Below are positions 1-8,354 of a stretch of DNA of 64,000 bases, piece by piece. The stretch comes from Denitratisoma oestradiolicum. Its GTDB lineage: Bacteria > Pseudomonadota > Gammaproteobacteria > Burkholderiales > Rhodocyclaceae. The notes below the pieces were generated by a model, which saw only the letters and a list, made by a program, of their open reading frames with translations, ran no database searches and had not been told where the DNA came from. The stretch is taken from contig NZ_LR778301.1 in NCBI RefSeq assembly GCF_902813185.1, positions 124,001 to 188,000 of the forward strand, written 5' to 3'. Numbering within the stretch: the first letter of the stretch is position 1; the number at the start of each line of letters is the position of its first letter. The position numbers were made by a program, and so were the translations under genes.

Positions 1-247
1 CGCCCTGGCGGCAACCATGGGGGGGCTGGTCTCCTGGCTGCTACTGGAGGCCCTGGTGGGCGAGGCCATGCCGGTGCCGGCCCAGTTGATCGGCCTTGCC
101 GTCAGCTTTGTTGGCATGGTGCTGGGTTCCTTGCTGCCTCAGTGGGTGGGTCATTCGACGCCTTACCCGGACCTGCATCCGGACCTGCATCATCACGCGG
201 CCTCCAGTACCCACCACGTGACCGCCAAGACGCACCACCATAGCTAG
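1..247 (+). CDS. C-terminal fragment of a probable sodium:solute symporter
   Basis: Only the last 81 or so codons lie in the window; the reading frame is open from base 2, so the gene starts upstream. The visible part has two hydrophobic segments separated by a short polar stretch, then a polar tail rich in His (HHH and THH clusters). The layout resembles the C-terminal helices of SSS-family Na+/solute symporters, which often sit next to polyamine ABC genes, but so little is visible that another multi-pass permease is possible. The stop is 13 bp before the downstream ATPase gene, suggesting one operon. The His-rich tail might bind metal; that is speculation. Confidence 0.45.
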   Translation, partial: ALAATMGGLVSWLLLEALVGEAMPVPAQLIGLAVSFVGMVLGSLLPQWVGHSTPYPDLHPDLHHHAASSTHHVTAKTHHHS

Positions 248-260
248 GGAGCGTAAGAGC

Positions 261-1346
261 GTGGCGTTGCTTGAACTCAGGAACGTCACCCGCCGCTTCG
301 GCAGTCTCGAAGCCGTGAAGGAGGTTTCCCTCGCCGTGGAGGCAGGGGAGTTCTTCACCCTGCTGGGCCCCTCGGGCTGCGGCAAGACCACCATCCTGCG
401 CATGATCGCCGGCTTCGACGCGCCGGACCAGGGCGACATCCTGCTCGACGGCCTATCCCTGTCCGGAGTGCCGCCGGAGCAGCGGCCGCTGCATACGGTG
501 TTCCAGAGCTACGCCCTGTTTCCCCACATGAGCGTGGCCGGCAATGTGGCCTTTCCCCTGGAGATGGCCGGCCGCTCCCGGGACGAGATCAAGCGTCGGG
601 TGGCGGAGACCCTGGCCCTGGTGCATCTGGAGGACAAGGGCAGCGCCTACCCTCACGAGCTTTCCGGCGGCCAGAAGCAACGGGTGGCCCTGGCCCGGGG
701 TCTGGTGAACAAACCCCGGCTGTTGCTGCTGGACGAACCCCTGGGCGCCCTGGATGCCAAGCTGCGGGAGGAAATGCAGATCGAGCTGATTGCCCTGCAA
801 CGGGAGGTGGGCGTCACCTTCATCTTTGTCACCCATTCCCAGCAGGAGGCCCTGGCCCTGTCCCATCGCATCGCGGTGATGCGGGAGAGCCGCATCGAAC
901 AGCTCGACGAGCCGGACCAGTTGTACACCCAGCCCGCCAATCGCTTCGTCGCCGACTTCATCGGCAAGATCAACCTGATCGAGGTGGAGATCATCGCCGC
1001 CAGCAAGCTGCGCCTGAGCCTGCGGGCCGCGGGCCTGGGAGAGATTGCCGCTACCGATCCCCGCCCCCTTCAGGCGGGGGAGCGTGGCGCCTTCGCCCTG
1101 CGCCCCGAGCTGATCCGGGTCTATGGCAGCAAGGAGGCGGCGGACCTGAAGAACCGTTTCGAAGGCCATGTGCGGGAACTGCTTTACCTGGGGGACGTGA
1201 CCCTCTACAAAGTGGAATTGACCAACGGCGTGCGGATCGAGGCCCTGATGCCCAACGCCGCTCCGGGCCGGGCCAAGTTCCATGAAGTGGGGGACCCGGT
1301 CAGCGTCTGCTGGCGCCATGACGCCGGCGTCTACCTGAGGAATTGA
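261..1346 (+). CDS. potA: Polyamine ABC transporter ATPase (PotA-like)
   Basis: This is the ATP-hydrolysing subunit of a spermidine/putrescine-type importer, 361 residues with a GTG start. Walker A is GPSGCGKTT near residue 36, the signature is LSGGQKQRVALARGL near 134, Walker B is LLLLDEPLGALD near 155, and the switch His is in VTHSQ. The C-terminal third is the TOBE/OB regulatory domain usual in PotA and other MOI-type ATPases. The gene is followed after 4 bp by two permeases and a binding protein, giving a complete importer. Family and role are clear; the exact polyamine (spermidine or putrescine, PotA versus PotG) cannot be read from the sequence. Confidence 0.9.
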   Translation: MALLELRNVTRRFGSLEAVKEVSLAVEAGEFFTLLGPSGCGKTTILRMIAGFDAPDQGDILLDGLSLSGVPPEQRPLHTVFQSYALFPHMSVAGNVAFPLEMAGRSRDEIKRRVAETLALVHLEDKGSAYPHELSGGQKQRVALARGLVNKPRLLLLDEPLGALDAKLREEMQIELIALQREVGVTFIFVTHSQQEALALSHRIAVMRESRIEQLDEPDQLYTQPANRFVADFIGKINLIEVEIIAASKLRLSLRAAGLGEIAATDPRPLQAGERGAFALRPELIRVYGSKEAADLKNRFEGHVRELLYLGDVTLYKVELTNGVRIEALMPNAAPGRAKFHEVGDPVSVCWRHDAGVYLRN

Positions 1347-1350
1347 AGCC

Positions 1351-2187
1351 ATGGCCGGCAAGCGCGACCTGACCCGCTGGGTTGTTACCGCTCCGCCTAC
1401 CCTGTTCCTGCTGGCTTTCTTCCTGGTCCCGGCCCTGATCGTCGTGCTCGCCTCCTTCCGGGAGCCCGGGGAATTCGGTGGCCTCGCCCCCCTGCGGGTG
1501 GATGGGCGCTCCACCCTGGGGCTGGAGGCTTACCACTTCCTGCTGGGGGACGTGATCTATCTGGAGATCCTGGCCCGCTCTTTCCTGGTGGCCCTCGTCA
1601 CCACCCTGCTCTGCATCCTCCTGGCCTATCCCCTGGCCTGGCTGATTGCCCGCAGTCCGGCGAAGCGCCGCGACCTGCTGGTGCTGCTGGTGGTATTGCC
1701 CTTCGCCAGCAATTTCCTGGTGCGCATCTATGCCTGGATCATGCTGCTGGGGCCTATCAACCTGCTCTACACGCCCTTCGCGGTGATCGCCGGCATGGTC
1801 TATGTGCATCTGCCCTTCATGGTGCTGCCCCTCTACACCAACCTGGAAAAGCACGACCCGGCCCTGCTGGAGGCGGCCCAGGACCTGGGAGCCTCGGCCT
1901 GGACCCGCTTCTGGCGGGTGACCTTTCCACTGTCGCTGCCCGGCATCTTCTCCGGCGCGGCCCTGGTCTTCATTCCGGTGCTGGGCATGTTCGCGGTGCC
2001 GGAACTGCTGGGGGGCACCGGCGACATCCTGATCGGCAACCTGATCAAGGAGCAGTTCCTCGACAACCGGGACTGGCCCCTGGGCTCGGCCCTATCGATC
2101 ATGCTCACCATTACGGTACTGCTCCTGGCCGGCGCCGCAGCATGGGCGGCCCGGCGCGGGCTGCACGGCACCGAGGCGGTGACATGA
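1351..2187 (+). CDS. potB: Polyamine ABC transporter permease (PotB-like)
   Basis: An inner-membrane permease of 278 residues with about six transmembrane helices. It carries the BPD_transp_1 EAA loop near residues 170-190 (EAAQDLGASAWTRFWRVTFP), which docks on the ATPase. It starts 4 bp after potA. The stop codon lies in GTGACATGAA, and the same ten bases recur at the start of potC 188 bp on. This suggests the two genes once overlapped as ATGA and were separated by an inserted repeat (see findings). Family assignment is firm; substrate is inferred from the neighbouring genes. Confidence 0.9.
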   Translation: MAGKRDLTRWVVTAPPTLFLLAFFLVPALIVVLASFREPGEFGGLAPLRVDGRSTLGLEAYHFLLGDVIYLEILARSFLVALVTTLLCILLAYPLAWLIARSPAKRRDLLVLLVVLPFASNFLVRIYAWIMLLGPINLLYTPFAVIAGMVYVHLPFMVLPLYTNLEKHDPALLEAAQDLGASAWTRFWRVTFPLSLPGIFSGAALVFIPVLGMFAVPELLGGTGDILIGNLIKEQFLDNRDWPLGSALSIMLTITVLLLAGAAAWAARRGLHGTEAVT

Positions 2188-2188
2188 A

Positions 2189-2366
2189 CGGCCCACCCCC
2201 CATCCCCCGCCCCAGGGGCGGAGGTGACTGCGGTTCGCGGACTGCGTCCGCTCCGTGGCGTGGCTGTCGCGCCTTGTCCCTCGGGGATTTCCTTCGGTCA
2301 AGGCGGCTCGGCGGCGCGGCCGGCTGCGCTCGAGTGCTGCGGGGGCGTCGCCACGGTTCGGGAGTC
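2189..2366 (+). repeat. Intergenic GC-rich repeat inserted between potB and potC
   Basis: This noncoding stretch shares GGGATTTCCTTCGGTCA and GGCTGCGCTCGA-like words with the repeats near 10.9 and 19.7 kb, so it belongs to the same dispersed family. It is bounded by identical 10-bp direct repeats GTGACATGAA at 2179-2188 and 2367-2376. The copy on the right supplies the potC start codon and the copy on the left supplies the potB stop. Confidence 0.7.
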
Positions 2367-2371
2367 GTGAC

Positions 2372-3172
2372 ATGAAGGCACTCACCATGGCACACGGTCG
2401 CGCGCGGTTCTGGCTCTGGGGCGCTGCCTTGGCTGTGTATGGTTTTCTCTACCTTCCGCTGGCCGTGGTGGTGCTGTTCTCCTTCAACGACTCCCAGCTC
2501 AACGCCCAGTGGGTGGGCTTCACCACCCGCTGGTACAGCAAACTCCTGGGCGATGGCGAGATGCTGCGGGCGGCGGCCAACTCCCTTACCATCGCCCTGC
2601 TCTCATCCACCATTGCAACCGTGCTGGGGGCCATGGCCGGACTGGCCATGCACCGCTACCGCTTTCGCTTTCTGCCCTTCCTGGTGCTGACGCCGGTGGC
2701 CATGCCGGAGATCCTGCTGGGCGTTTCCCTGCTGCTGTTCTTCCGCCAGGTGCTGGACCTGACCCTGGGCTTCCTGTCCATCCTGGTGGCCCACATCACC
2801 TTTTCCATCGGCTTCGTCGCCGTCATTGTCCGGGCTCGATTGGCGGGCATGGACGAGAGCATCTTCGAGGCGGCCCGGGACCTGGGCGCCAGCCCCTGGG
2901 CCACTTTCCGCCGCATCACCCTGCCCCTGATTCTGCCGGCCCTGGTGGCGGGCTTCCTGATGAGTTTCACCCTGTCCATTGACGATTTCGTCATCACCTT
3001 TTTCGTCGCTGGCGTGGGCGTCAGCACCCTGCCCCTGCAAATCTATTCCATGATCAAAGTGGCGGTGACACCGGAGGTGAATGCCGTCTCCACCCTGCTG
3101 ATGGCCTTGACCCTGAGCCTGATCTTCCTCGCCAGCCGCTTCGCGCCGGATGTGCTGAAGGGCAAGGAATGA
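2372..3172 (+). CDS. potC: Polyamine ABC transporter permease (PotC-like)
   Basis: The second inner-membrane permease, 266 residues, with about six helices and an EAA loop (EAARDLGASPWATFRRITLP) near residues 168-187. I start it at ATG 2372 because GGGAG lies 7 bases upstream; the open frame extends further left only through the inserted repeat, and ATG 2387 is an alternative. Its stop overlaps the start of the binding-protein gene (ATGA at 3169-3172), indicating translational coupling. Together with PotB it forms the membrane channel. Family assignment is firm. Confidence 0.9.
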   Translation: MKALTMAHGRARFWLWGAALAVYGFLYLPLAVVVLFSFNDSQLNAQWVGFTTRWYSKLLGDGEMLRAAANSLTIALLSSTIATVLGAMAGLAMHRYRFRFLPFLVLTPVAMPEILLGVSLLLFFRQVLDLTLGFLSILVAHITFSIGFVAVIVRARLAGMDESIFEAARDLGASPWATFRRITLPLILPALVAGFLMSFTLSIDDFVITFFVAGVGVSTLPLQIYSMIKVAVTPEVNAVSTLLMALTLSLIFLASRFAPDVLKGKE

Positions 3173-4245
3173 GCTGCGCTCCGACACTGACTGCCATCTT
3201 CCTGGGTCTGCTGTTTTGGCTTGCTCCGGGTGCCCGCGCCGAAGAAGTGCTGTATCTCTACAACTGGAACAACTACATCAGCGATGAAACCCTGCACCGC
3301 TTCGAGGTCCGCTGCGGCTGCCGGGTGAAGCAGGACTACTACTCCGACAATGAGGAGATGCTGGCCAAGCTGGAGGCCGGCGCGGTGGGCTACGATCTGC
3401 TGGTGCCCACCGGCAACGCGGTGGAGTCCCTGATCCGGCGCGGCGCCCTGCGGCCCCTGGACAAGGCCCGGCTGCCCCATCTGGAGAACATCAAGCCCGA
3501 ATTCCGCAATCCCTGGTACGACCCGGGCAACCGCTATGCGGTGCCCTATGCCACCTCCGTCACCTTGATCGGCTACAACGTCGAGAGGCTGCGGGCTCTG
3601 GGCCTGCCCACCGATACCTGGGCGCTGATCTTCGAGCCGAAGCATTTGGAGAAGATTCGCGGCAAGGTGACGGTGCTGAACAGCCAGCGGGAGCTGATGG
3701 CGGCGGCGATGAAATACCTGGGGCACTCGATCCAGTCCCGGGACATGGCCCAGTGGCAGGCGGCCAAGGCCCTGATCCTGCGGGCCAAGCCCTACTGGGC
3801 CACCTTTTCCAACAGCACCTACATCAAGGATCTGGCGGTGGGCAACATCTGGGTCGCCCATGGCTACTCCAACGACATGTTCCGGGCCCGGGAGGATGCC
3901 AAGGCGGCGGGCCGGCCCTTCACCATCGGCTTCACCACGCCCCGGGAGGGGGCGGTGCTGGCGGTGGACAACTGGGTGCTGCACCGTTCCGGCCGGCATC
4001 CCGAGCTGGCCCAACGTTTCATCGATTTCATGCTGGAGGGGGATAACGCGGCCGACGTTTCCAACCTGATCGGTGCCGGCAATCCCAATGCCGCTGCCAT
4101 GGAACGGGTGCGTCCGGAGATAGCCGGGGATCCGGCTATCTTCCCAACCCGTGCGGATCTGCGCCGCCTGGAAATGCTGCGTGACTTCGAGCCCCGTCTG
4201 CGGCGCACCCTGTCCCGCCTGTGGACCGAGGTCAAGGTTCGATAA
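3169..4245 (+). CDS. potD: Periplasmic polyamine-binding protein (PotD/PotF-like)
   Basis: A 358-residue solute-binding protein with a clear signal peptide (hydrophobic core, cleavage after ARA near residue 24). The mature protein begins EEVLYLYNWNNYISDETL, the typical N-terminus of PotD/PotF, and later aromatic and acidic residues match the polyamine-binding cleft of that family. It delivers substrate in the periplasm to PotBC. It overlaps potC by 4 bp and is the last gene of the operon; an FNR-like box for the next operon begins 4 bp after its stop. Confidence 0.9.
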   Translation: MSCAPTLTAIFLGLLFWLAPGARAEEVLYLYNWNNYISDETLHRFEVRCGCRVKQDYYSDNEEMLAKLEAGAVGYDLLVPTGNAVESLIRRGALRPLDKARLPHLENIKPEFRNPWYDPGNRYAVPYATSVTLIGYNVERLRALGLPTDTWALIFEPKHLEKIRGKVTVLNSQRELMAAAMKYLGHSIQSRDMAQWQAAKALILRAKPYWATFSNSTYIKDLAVGNIWVAHGYSNDMFRAREDAKAAGRPFTIGFTTPREGAVLAVDNWVLHRSGRHPELAQRFIDFMLEGDNAADVSNLIGAGNPNAAAMERVRPEIAGDPAIFPTRADLRRLEMLRDFEPRLRRTLSRLWTEVKVR

Positions 4246-4249
4246 ACCC

Positions 4250-4291
4250 ATGATTTCGATCAAGTATTGACCGATGGCCGGGGGCTATAAT
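4250..4291 (+). promoter_or_regulatory. FNR/CRP-type box and -10 element upstream of ubiU
   Basis: ATGAT-TTCG-ATCAA at 4250-4263 matches 9 of 10 defined bases of the FNR consensus TTGAT-N4-ATCAA. A perfect TATAAT lies at 4286-4291. Placing +1 at about 4298 puts the box centre at -41.5, the classical class II activator position. There is no good -35 hexamer at normal spacing, as expected for an activator-dependent promoter. The downstream genes make ubiquinone without oxygen, so anaerobic activation fits. Confidence 0.75.
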
Positions 4292-4324
4292 CACCCCTTC
4301 AGCCATCCGTAGCAAAGTCCTGCC

Positions 4325-5338
4325 ATGCCCGCCCCCCATCGCCCCGAACTGGTCTGCCCTGCCGGCGGCCTGCCTGCTCTCAAGGCCGCCATCGATAACG
4401 GCGCCAATTGCGTCTACGCCGGCTTCAAGGACGAGACCAATGCCCGCAACTTCAATGGCCTGAATTTCGACGACAAGAGCCTGAAGGAAGGCATCCGCTA
4501 CGCCCACGACCGGGGTGCCAAGGTGTTGATCGCCCTCAACACCTATCCCCAGACGGACAACTGGTCCCGCTGGACCGCCGCTGTGGACCGGGCCGCCGCC
4601 TTTGGCGTGGATGCGGTGATCCTGGCCGATCCGGGCCTGATGGATTACGCCCACCGCACGCATCCGGATCTGCGCCTGCATCTGTCGGTGCAGGGCTCGG
4701 CCACCAGCTATGAGGCCATCAATTTCTATCGGGAGCGTTTCGGCATCCAGCGCGCCGTGCTGCCCCGGGTGCTTTCCCTGGCCCAGGTGGAACAGGTGGT
4801 GAAGAACACCCCGGTGGAGATCGAGCTTTTCGGTTTCGGCGGACTGTGCGTCATGGTGGAGGGCCGCTGCGCCCTGTCCGCCTATGCCACCGGCGTTTCC
4901 CCCAATTGCAACGGCGCCTGTTCCCCGGGCAAGTTGGTGCGCTGGGAGCAGACGCCTCAGGGCATGGAGACCCGACTCAATGGCATCCTGATCGACCGCT
5001 TCGGCGACGACGAACGGGCCGGCTATCCCACCCTGTGCAAGGGCCGTTTCGAGGTGGATGAGGCAACCTATTACGCCATCGAGGAACCCACCAGCCTCAA
5101 CACCCTGGAACTGCTGCCGGAGATCACCGCCATGGGCATCTCCGCCATCAAGATCGAGGGCCGCCAGCGCAGCCCGGCCTACGTGGCCCAGGTGACCAAG
5201 GTCTGGCGCGAGGCCATCGACAGCGCCTGGCGCAACACTGACCAGTTCGTTGCCAAGCCGGCCTGGATGGCCGAGCTGAGCAAGGTTTCGGAAGGTCAGG
5301 CCACCACCCTCGGCGCCTATAACCGTCCCTGGAAATAA
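4325..5338 (+). CDS. ubiU: Ubiquinone biosynthesis protein UbiU (U32 family)
   Basis: A U32-family [4Fe-4S] protein of 337 residues. With UbiV it performs the hydroxylations of ubiquinone synthesis without O2, using prephenate-derived oxygen in known systems. Cysteines at 175, 182, 199 and 238 have exactly the spacing of the E. coli UbiU cluster ligands (169, 176, 193, 232); C195 is additional. Despite the old peptidase U32 name, no protease role is implied. The gene heads ubiU-ubiV-ubiT behind an FNR-like promoter. Its TAA forms a TAATG that recurs at the ubiV start, suggesting an ancestral stop/start overlap split by a repeat. Confidence 0.93.
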   Translation: MPAPHRPELVCPAGGLPALKAAIDNGANCVYAGFKDETNARNFNGLNFDDKSLKEGIRYAHDRGAKVLIALNTYPQTDNWSRWTAAVDRAAAFGVDAVILADPGLMDYAHRTHPDLRLHLSVQGSATSYEAINFYRERFGIQRAVLPRVLSLAQVEQVVKNTPVEIELFGFGGLCVMVEGRCALSAYATGVSPNCNGACSPGKLVRWEQTPQGMETRLNGILIDRFGDDERAGYPTLCKGRFEVDEATYYAIEEPTSLNTLELLPEITAMGISAIKIEGRQRSPAYVAQVTKVWREAIDSAWRNTDQFVAKPAWMAELSKVSEGQATTLGAYNRPWK

Positions 5339-5340
5339 TG

Positions 5341-5499
5341 GCCCCCATCCCCCAACCCCTTCCCGTGGGAAGGGGCGCTTGCAAGCTCGCTGCGCTCGAT
5401 AACTCGGGGGCGCTGTCGTTTCGGCACTGTGCCCATGCCGCCTCCGGCGGCGCGCCGTCCGGCCTTGGGACGGCCCGGCGGCCGGACTATCTGGAGAAG
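5341..5499 (+). repeat. Intergenic repeat inserted between ubiU and ubiV
   Basis: A GC-rich noncoding stretch containing the family core AGCTCGCTGCGCTCGATAA and GGGACGGCCCGGCGG, both shared with the repeats at 10.5, 14.1 and 19.4 kb. Its borders carry imperfect direct repeats, CTGGAAATAATG at 5329-5340 and CTGGAGAAGTAATG at 5491-5504. Each contains one gene's stop or start and a purine-rich RBS-like run. Confidence 0.7.
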
Positions 5500-5501
5500 T
5501 A

Positions 5502-6398
5502 ATGAAACTCGCCCTCGGCCCCAATCTCTACTACTGGCCCCGCCAGCAGACCCTGGACTTCTACGCCGCCATGGCCAGCCAGCCGGTGGATATCATCTAC
5601 GTCGGGGAGACCGTCTGCTCCCGCCGCCATGAGCTGCGTCTGCCCGACTGGCTGGACGTGGCGGGCCAGTTGGCCGATGCCGGCAAGGAAGTGGTGCTGT
5701 CCAGCCAGGCCCTGATCGAATCGGAATCGGACCTGAAGGCCCTGCGCCGGGAGGTGGGAAACGGCCGCTGTACCGTGGAAGCCAACGAAATGGGCGCGGT
5801 GCGGATGCTGGCGGAAAAGAAACTGCCCTTCGTCGCCGGTCCCACTCTCAACATCTTCAATGGCGAGACCCTGCGGCTGATGGCCGAGGCCGGCGCCACC
5901 CGCTGGGTGATGCCTCCCGAGTCCAGCCGCGAACTGCTGGCGGGCATCCATGCCAGCCGGCCGGCTGGCATGCAAACCGAGGTCTTTGCCCATGGCCGGC
6001 TGCCCCTGGCCTACTCGGCCCGCTGCTTCACGGCGCGCCGCTACAACCTGCAGAAGGACACCTGCGAGTTCAAGTGCATCGACTTCCCCGACGGCATGCT
6101 GCTGAAGACCCGGGAAGGGGAACCCTTCCTGACCCTGAACGGCATCCAGACCCAGTCGGCCAAGACCTACACCCTGCTGCGGGAAGTGCCCGAGCTGGCC
6201 GCGGCCGGGGTCGATGTGCTGCGCCTGAGCCCCCAGGCCGAGGGCATGGCGACCATCATCAACCTGTTCCGCCAGGCGGTGGATGGAACTCGTGCCGGTG
6301 CCGAGGCCCTGGCGACACTCAATGGCACTATGGCCGCCGGTGCCTGCAACGGTTTCTGGCACAATCGGCCCGGACTCGAACTCGTGGAGATTGCGTGA
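5502..6398 (+). CDS. ubiV: Ubiquinone biosynthesis protein UbiV (U32 family)
   Basis: The partner of UbiU, 298 residues, also a U32-family [4Fe-4S] protein. Cysteines at 39, 175, 188 and 192 correspond in position and spacing to E. coli UbiV C39, C180, C193 and C197. A GGAG lies 7 bases before the ATG. The stop overlaps the ubiT start by one base (TGATG at 6396-6400). Known UbiU-UbiV heterodimers act in O2-independent hydroxylation of the quinone ring; that function is inferred here from homology and the conserved ligands. Confidence 0.93.
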   Translation: MKLALGPNLYYWPRQQTLDFYAAMASQPVDIIYVGETVCSRRHELRLPDWLDVAGQLADAGKEVVLSSQALIESESDLKALRREVGNGRCTVEANEMGAVRMLAEKKLPFVAGPTLNIFNGETLRLMAEAGATRWVMPPESSRELLAGIHASRPAGMQTEVFAHGRLPLAYSARCFTARRYNLQKDTCEFKCIDFPDGMLLKTREGEPFLTLNGIQTQSAKTYTLLREVPELAAAGVDVLRLSPQAEGMATIINLFRQAVDGTRAGAEALATLNGTMAAGACNGFWHNRPGLELVEIA

Positions 6399-6898
6399 TG
6401 CCCTTCAAGCTGCCAACCCAGATTCCCCAATTCACCCTGCCGGCCCCGGTGGCCCGCATCGGTGCCAAGCTGCCCCAGTTGCCCCCCACCCTGGCCCTGG
6501 TCACCGGCCTCAACCTGGCCCTGGGGCGGATGATTCCCCGGGAACCCCTGGAGCCCCTGATCGGCAAGCGCTTTGCGATCCGGGTGCTGGATGCGGGCCT
6601 GACCCTGCGCTTCGCCTATTCCATACGGGGATTCCGGCCCATTTTCGATGCCGGCAAGCCTGATCTCACCATTTCCGCCAAGAGCCGCGATTTCATCGCT
6701 CTGCTGGCGCGGGAGGAAGACCCCGACACCCTGTTCTTCAGCCGCCGCTTGCTCACCGAAGGGGATACCGATTTGGGCCTGCTGGTGAAGAACACCCTGG
6801 ACGGTATCGAAATGCCCCGTTTCGATCCTTCCCGCTTCGCTCCCGGCGAGATGTTGCGTCGCCTGCGTCAGCGCCTGGCCCCGCCCCGCGGGGCCTGA
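6398..6898 (+). CDS. ubiT: Ubiquinone accessory factor UbiT (SCP2 domain)
   Basis: A 166-residue protein with an SCP2 sterol-carrier-like lipid-binding domain, the anaerobic counterpart of UbiJ, which binds isoprenoid quinone intermediates. It starts at the ATG overlapping the ubiV stop; longer open frames to the left are only the shadow of ubiV. A proline-rich N-terminus (residues 1-30) precedes the domain. Position directly after ubiUV is the standard arrangement. The domain is recognised by similarity in length and pattern rather than by a catalytic motif. Confidence 0.88.
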   Translation: MPFKLPTQIPQFTLPAPVARIGAKLPQLPPTLALVTGLNLALGRMIPREPLEPLIGKRFAIRVLDAGLTLRFAYSIRGFRPIFDAGKPDLTISAKSRDFIALLAREEDPDTLFFSRRLLTEGDTDLGLLVKNTLDGIEMPRFDPSRFAPGEMLRRLRQRLAPPRGA

Positions 6899-6923
6899 GC
6901 GGTTCCAGGCACCGCCCGCAGGA

Positions 6924-8012
6924 ATGGCGGTCGTCATGCACAGCCCCGATGCCCGCCCGCCCCGGCTGCGCCTCTACATTGCTGCCGCCTACACCCTGCT
7001 GGTGATCCATGCCAGCCTCTATCCCTTCACCGGTTGGCGGGATTCGGGTGCTCCCTTGTGGGACTACCTGTCGGCGCCCTGGCCCCGCTACTACACCTTG
7101 TTCGACCTGGCCACCAATGTGGCGGCCTACATTCCTCTGGGATTCTTCTGGGGGGCGGCCCTCCAGGCCCGTCTACCCCGCTGGCTCGCTGTCATCCTGG
7201 CCGCTCTGATCGGGGCGAGTCTCAGTCTGAGCCTGGAAACGGCCCAGCACTTCCTGCCCAGTCGGGTGCCGTCCAACCTGGATCTGGGCAGCAACATTCT
7301 GGGCGCCCTGGCCGGCGCCCTCGCCGCCGCTGCTCTGGGGCGGCGCCTGCTCGACAGCGACCATCTGCGTGAACTGCGGGATCGCTGGGTGGTGCCGGGT
7401 CATGGGGGCGATTATGGCCTGGTGCTGCTGGCCCTGTGGCTGCTGACCCAGCTCAATCCCGAAATCCTGCTCTTCGGCTGTGGCGATTTGCGCCAGTGGC
7501 TGGGCCTGGCGCCCAGCTTCGAGTTCGATGCAGAGCGTTTCAGCCGCATCGAAACCGGCATTGCCGCCGCCGGCAGCCTTGCCGTGGGAATGGTGGCTGC
7601 CGGGGTGTTGCTCCGACGCCGGGGTGCGGCCCTGGCCTTGCTGTTCGTTCTGGCGATCCTGGTGCATAGCCTGGCCTCCGCCTTGCTGGTGGCACCGGAC
7701 CAGGCCTTGCATTGGCTCACGCCGGGCAATCGTAGGGGCCTGATCCTGGGCCTGCTGCTGCTGCTGCCCGGCCTGTGGCTGAATCCGGTTCTGGGCCGGG
7801 TGCTGGCAGCCAGCGCCCTGTTGTTCGCCACGGCCCTGGTCAACCTGGCCCCGGAAAATCCCTATCTGGCCCAGGCCACCCAGGTCTGGGCCCAGGGCCA
7901 CTTTCTCAATTTCAACGGACTGACCCGGCTGACATCCATGCTCTGGCCCTTTCTGGCCCTGCCCTGGCTGCTGCTGGCGGAGCGCGACCCATGGAAAGCA
8001 AGCAAAGCCTGA
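6924..8012 (+). CDS. VanZ-like integral membrane protein
   Basis: A 362-residue membrane protein with about nine predicted hydrophobic helices. The N-terminal 130 residues resemble the VanZ domain: an early helix followed by a short YPF segment, then DLATNVAAYIPLGFFWG and a later SLETAQHFLPSRVPSNLDLG, a pattern seen in VanZ/RDD-like proteins. The C-terminal half holds further helices of unknown role. The ATG at 6924 is used, but ATG 6936 is also possible. It overlaps the next gene by 22 bp. The biological role of chromosomal VanZ-like proteins is not established, so no function is asserted. Confidence 0.75.
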   Translation: MAVVMHSPDARPPRLRLYIAAAYTLLVIHASLYPFTGWRDSGAPLWDYLSAPWPRYYTLFDLATNVAAYIPLGFFWGAALQARLPRWLAVILAALIGASLSLSLETAQHFLPSRVPSNLDLGSNILGALAGALAAAALGRRLLDSDHLRELRDRWVVPGHGGDYGLVLLALWLLTQLNPEILLFGCGDLRQWLGLAPSFEFDAERFSRIETGIAAAGSLAVGMVAAGVLLRRRGAALALLFVLAILVHSLASALLVAPDQALHWLTPGNRRGLILGLLLLLPGLWLNPVLGRVLAASALLFATALVNLAPENPYLAQATQVWAQGHFLNFNGLTRLTSMLWPFLALPWLLLAERDPWKASKA

Positions 8013-8326
8013 CCGACCTGCGGGATGCCCTGCGTCGCTTCGCCGCCGAACGCCGCTGGGAGGTCTTCCACACCCCCAAGAATCTGGCCATGGCGATGAT
8101 CGTCGAGGCCGCCGAACTGGTGGAGCACTTCCAGTGGCTGACACCGGAGCAGAGCATGGCCCTGCCGGCGGAGGTCCATGCCGAAGTGAGGGACGAGATC
8201 GCCGACACCTTCATCTATCTGTTGCGCATGGCCGATGTGCTGGAGATCGACCTGATCGACGCAGCCCGGGACAAGATGGTCAAGAACGCCCTGAAATATC
8301 CGGCGCTCCCGGCGGATTTGCGATAA
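7991..8326 (+). CDS. MazG-like nucleotide pyrophosphohydrolase
   Basis: A 111-residue all-alpha NTP pyrophosphatase of the MazG/dUTPase superfamily (RS21-C6/dCTPase-like). It shows the EAAELVEHFQW helix followed by the second metal-binding helix VRDEIADTFIYLLRMAD, giving the EExxE and ExxD acidic pattern that binds Mg2+. Such enzymes hydrolyse non-canonical or excess dNTPs. The start at ATG 7991 lies inside the end of the VanZ-like gene; longer upstream frames are shadows of that gene. Substrate is unknown. Confidence 0.88.
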   Translation: MESKQSLTDLRDALRRFAAERRWEVFHTPKNLAMAMIVEAAELVEHFQWLTPEQSMALPAEVHAEVRDEIADTFIYLLRMADVLEIDLIDAARDKMVKNALKYPALPADLR

Positions 8327-8354
8327 TCGCGGTTTTCACTTTCAGGGCAAGGTC

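Noticed and set aside
4267..4291. TTGACC...TATAAT as an ordinary sigma70 promoter for ubiU
   Set aside because: The spacer is only 13 bp. The FNR-type box at -41.5 explains the missing -35 better.
4325..6398. Two U32 proteases
   Set aside because: The cysteine positions match UbiU and UbiV cluster ligands and ubiT follows, so a proteolytic role is not supported.
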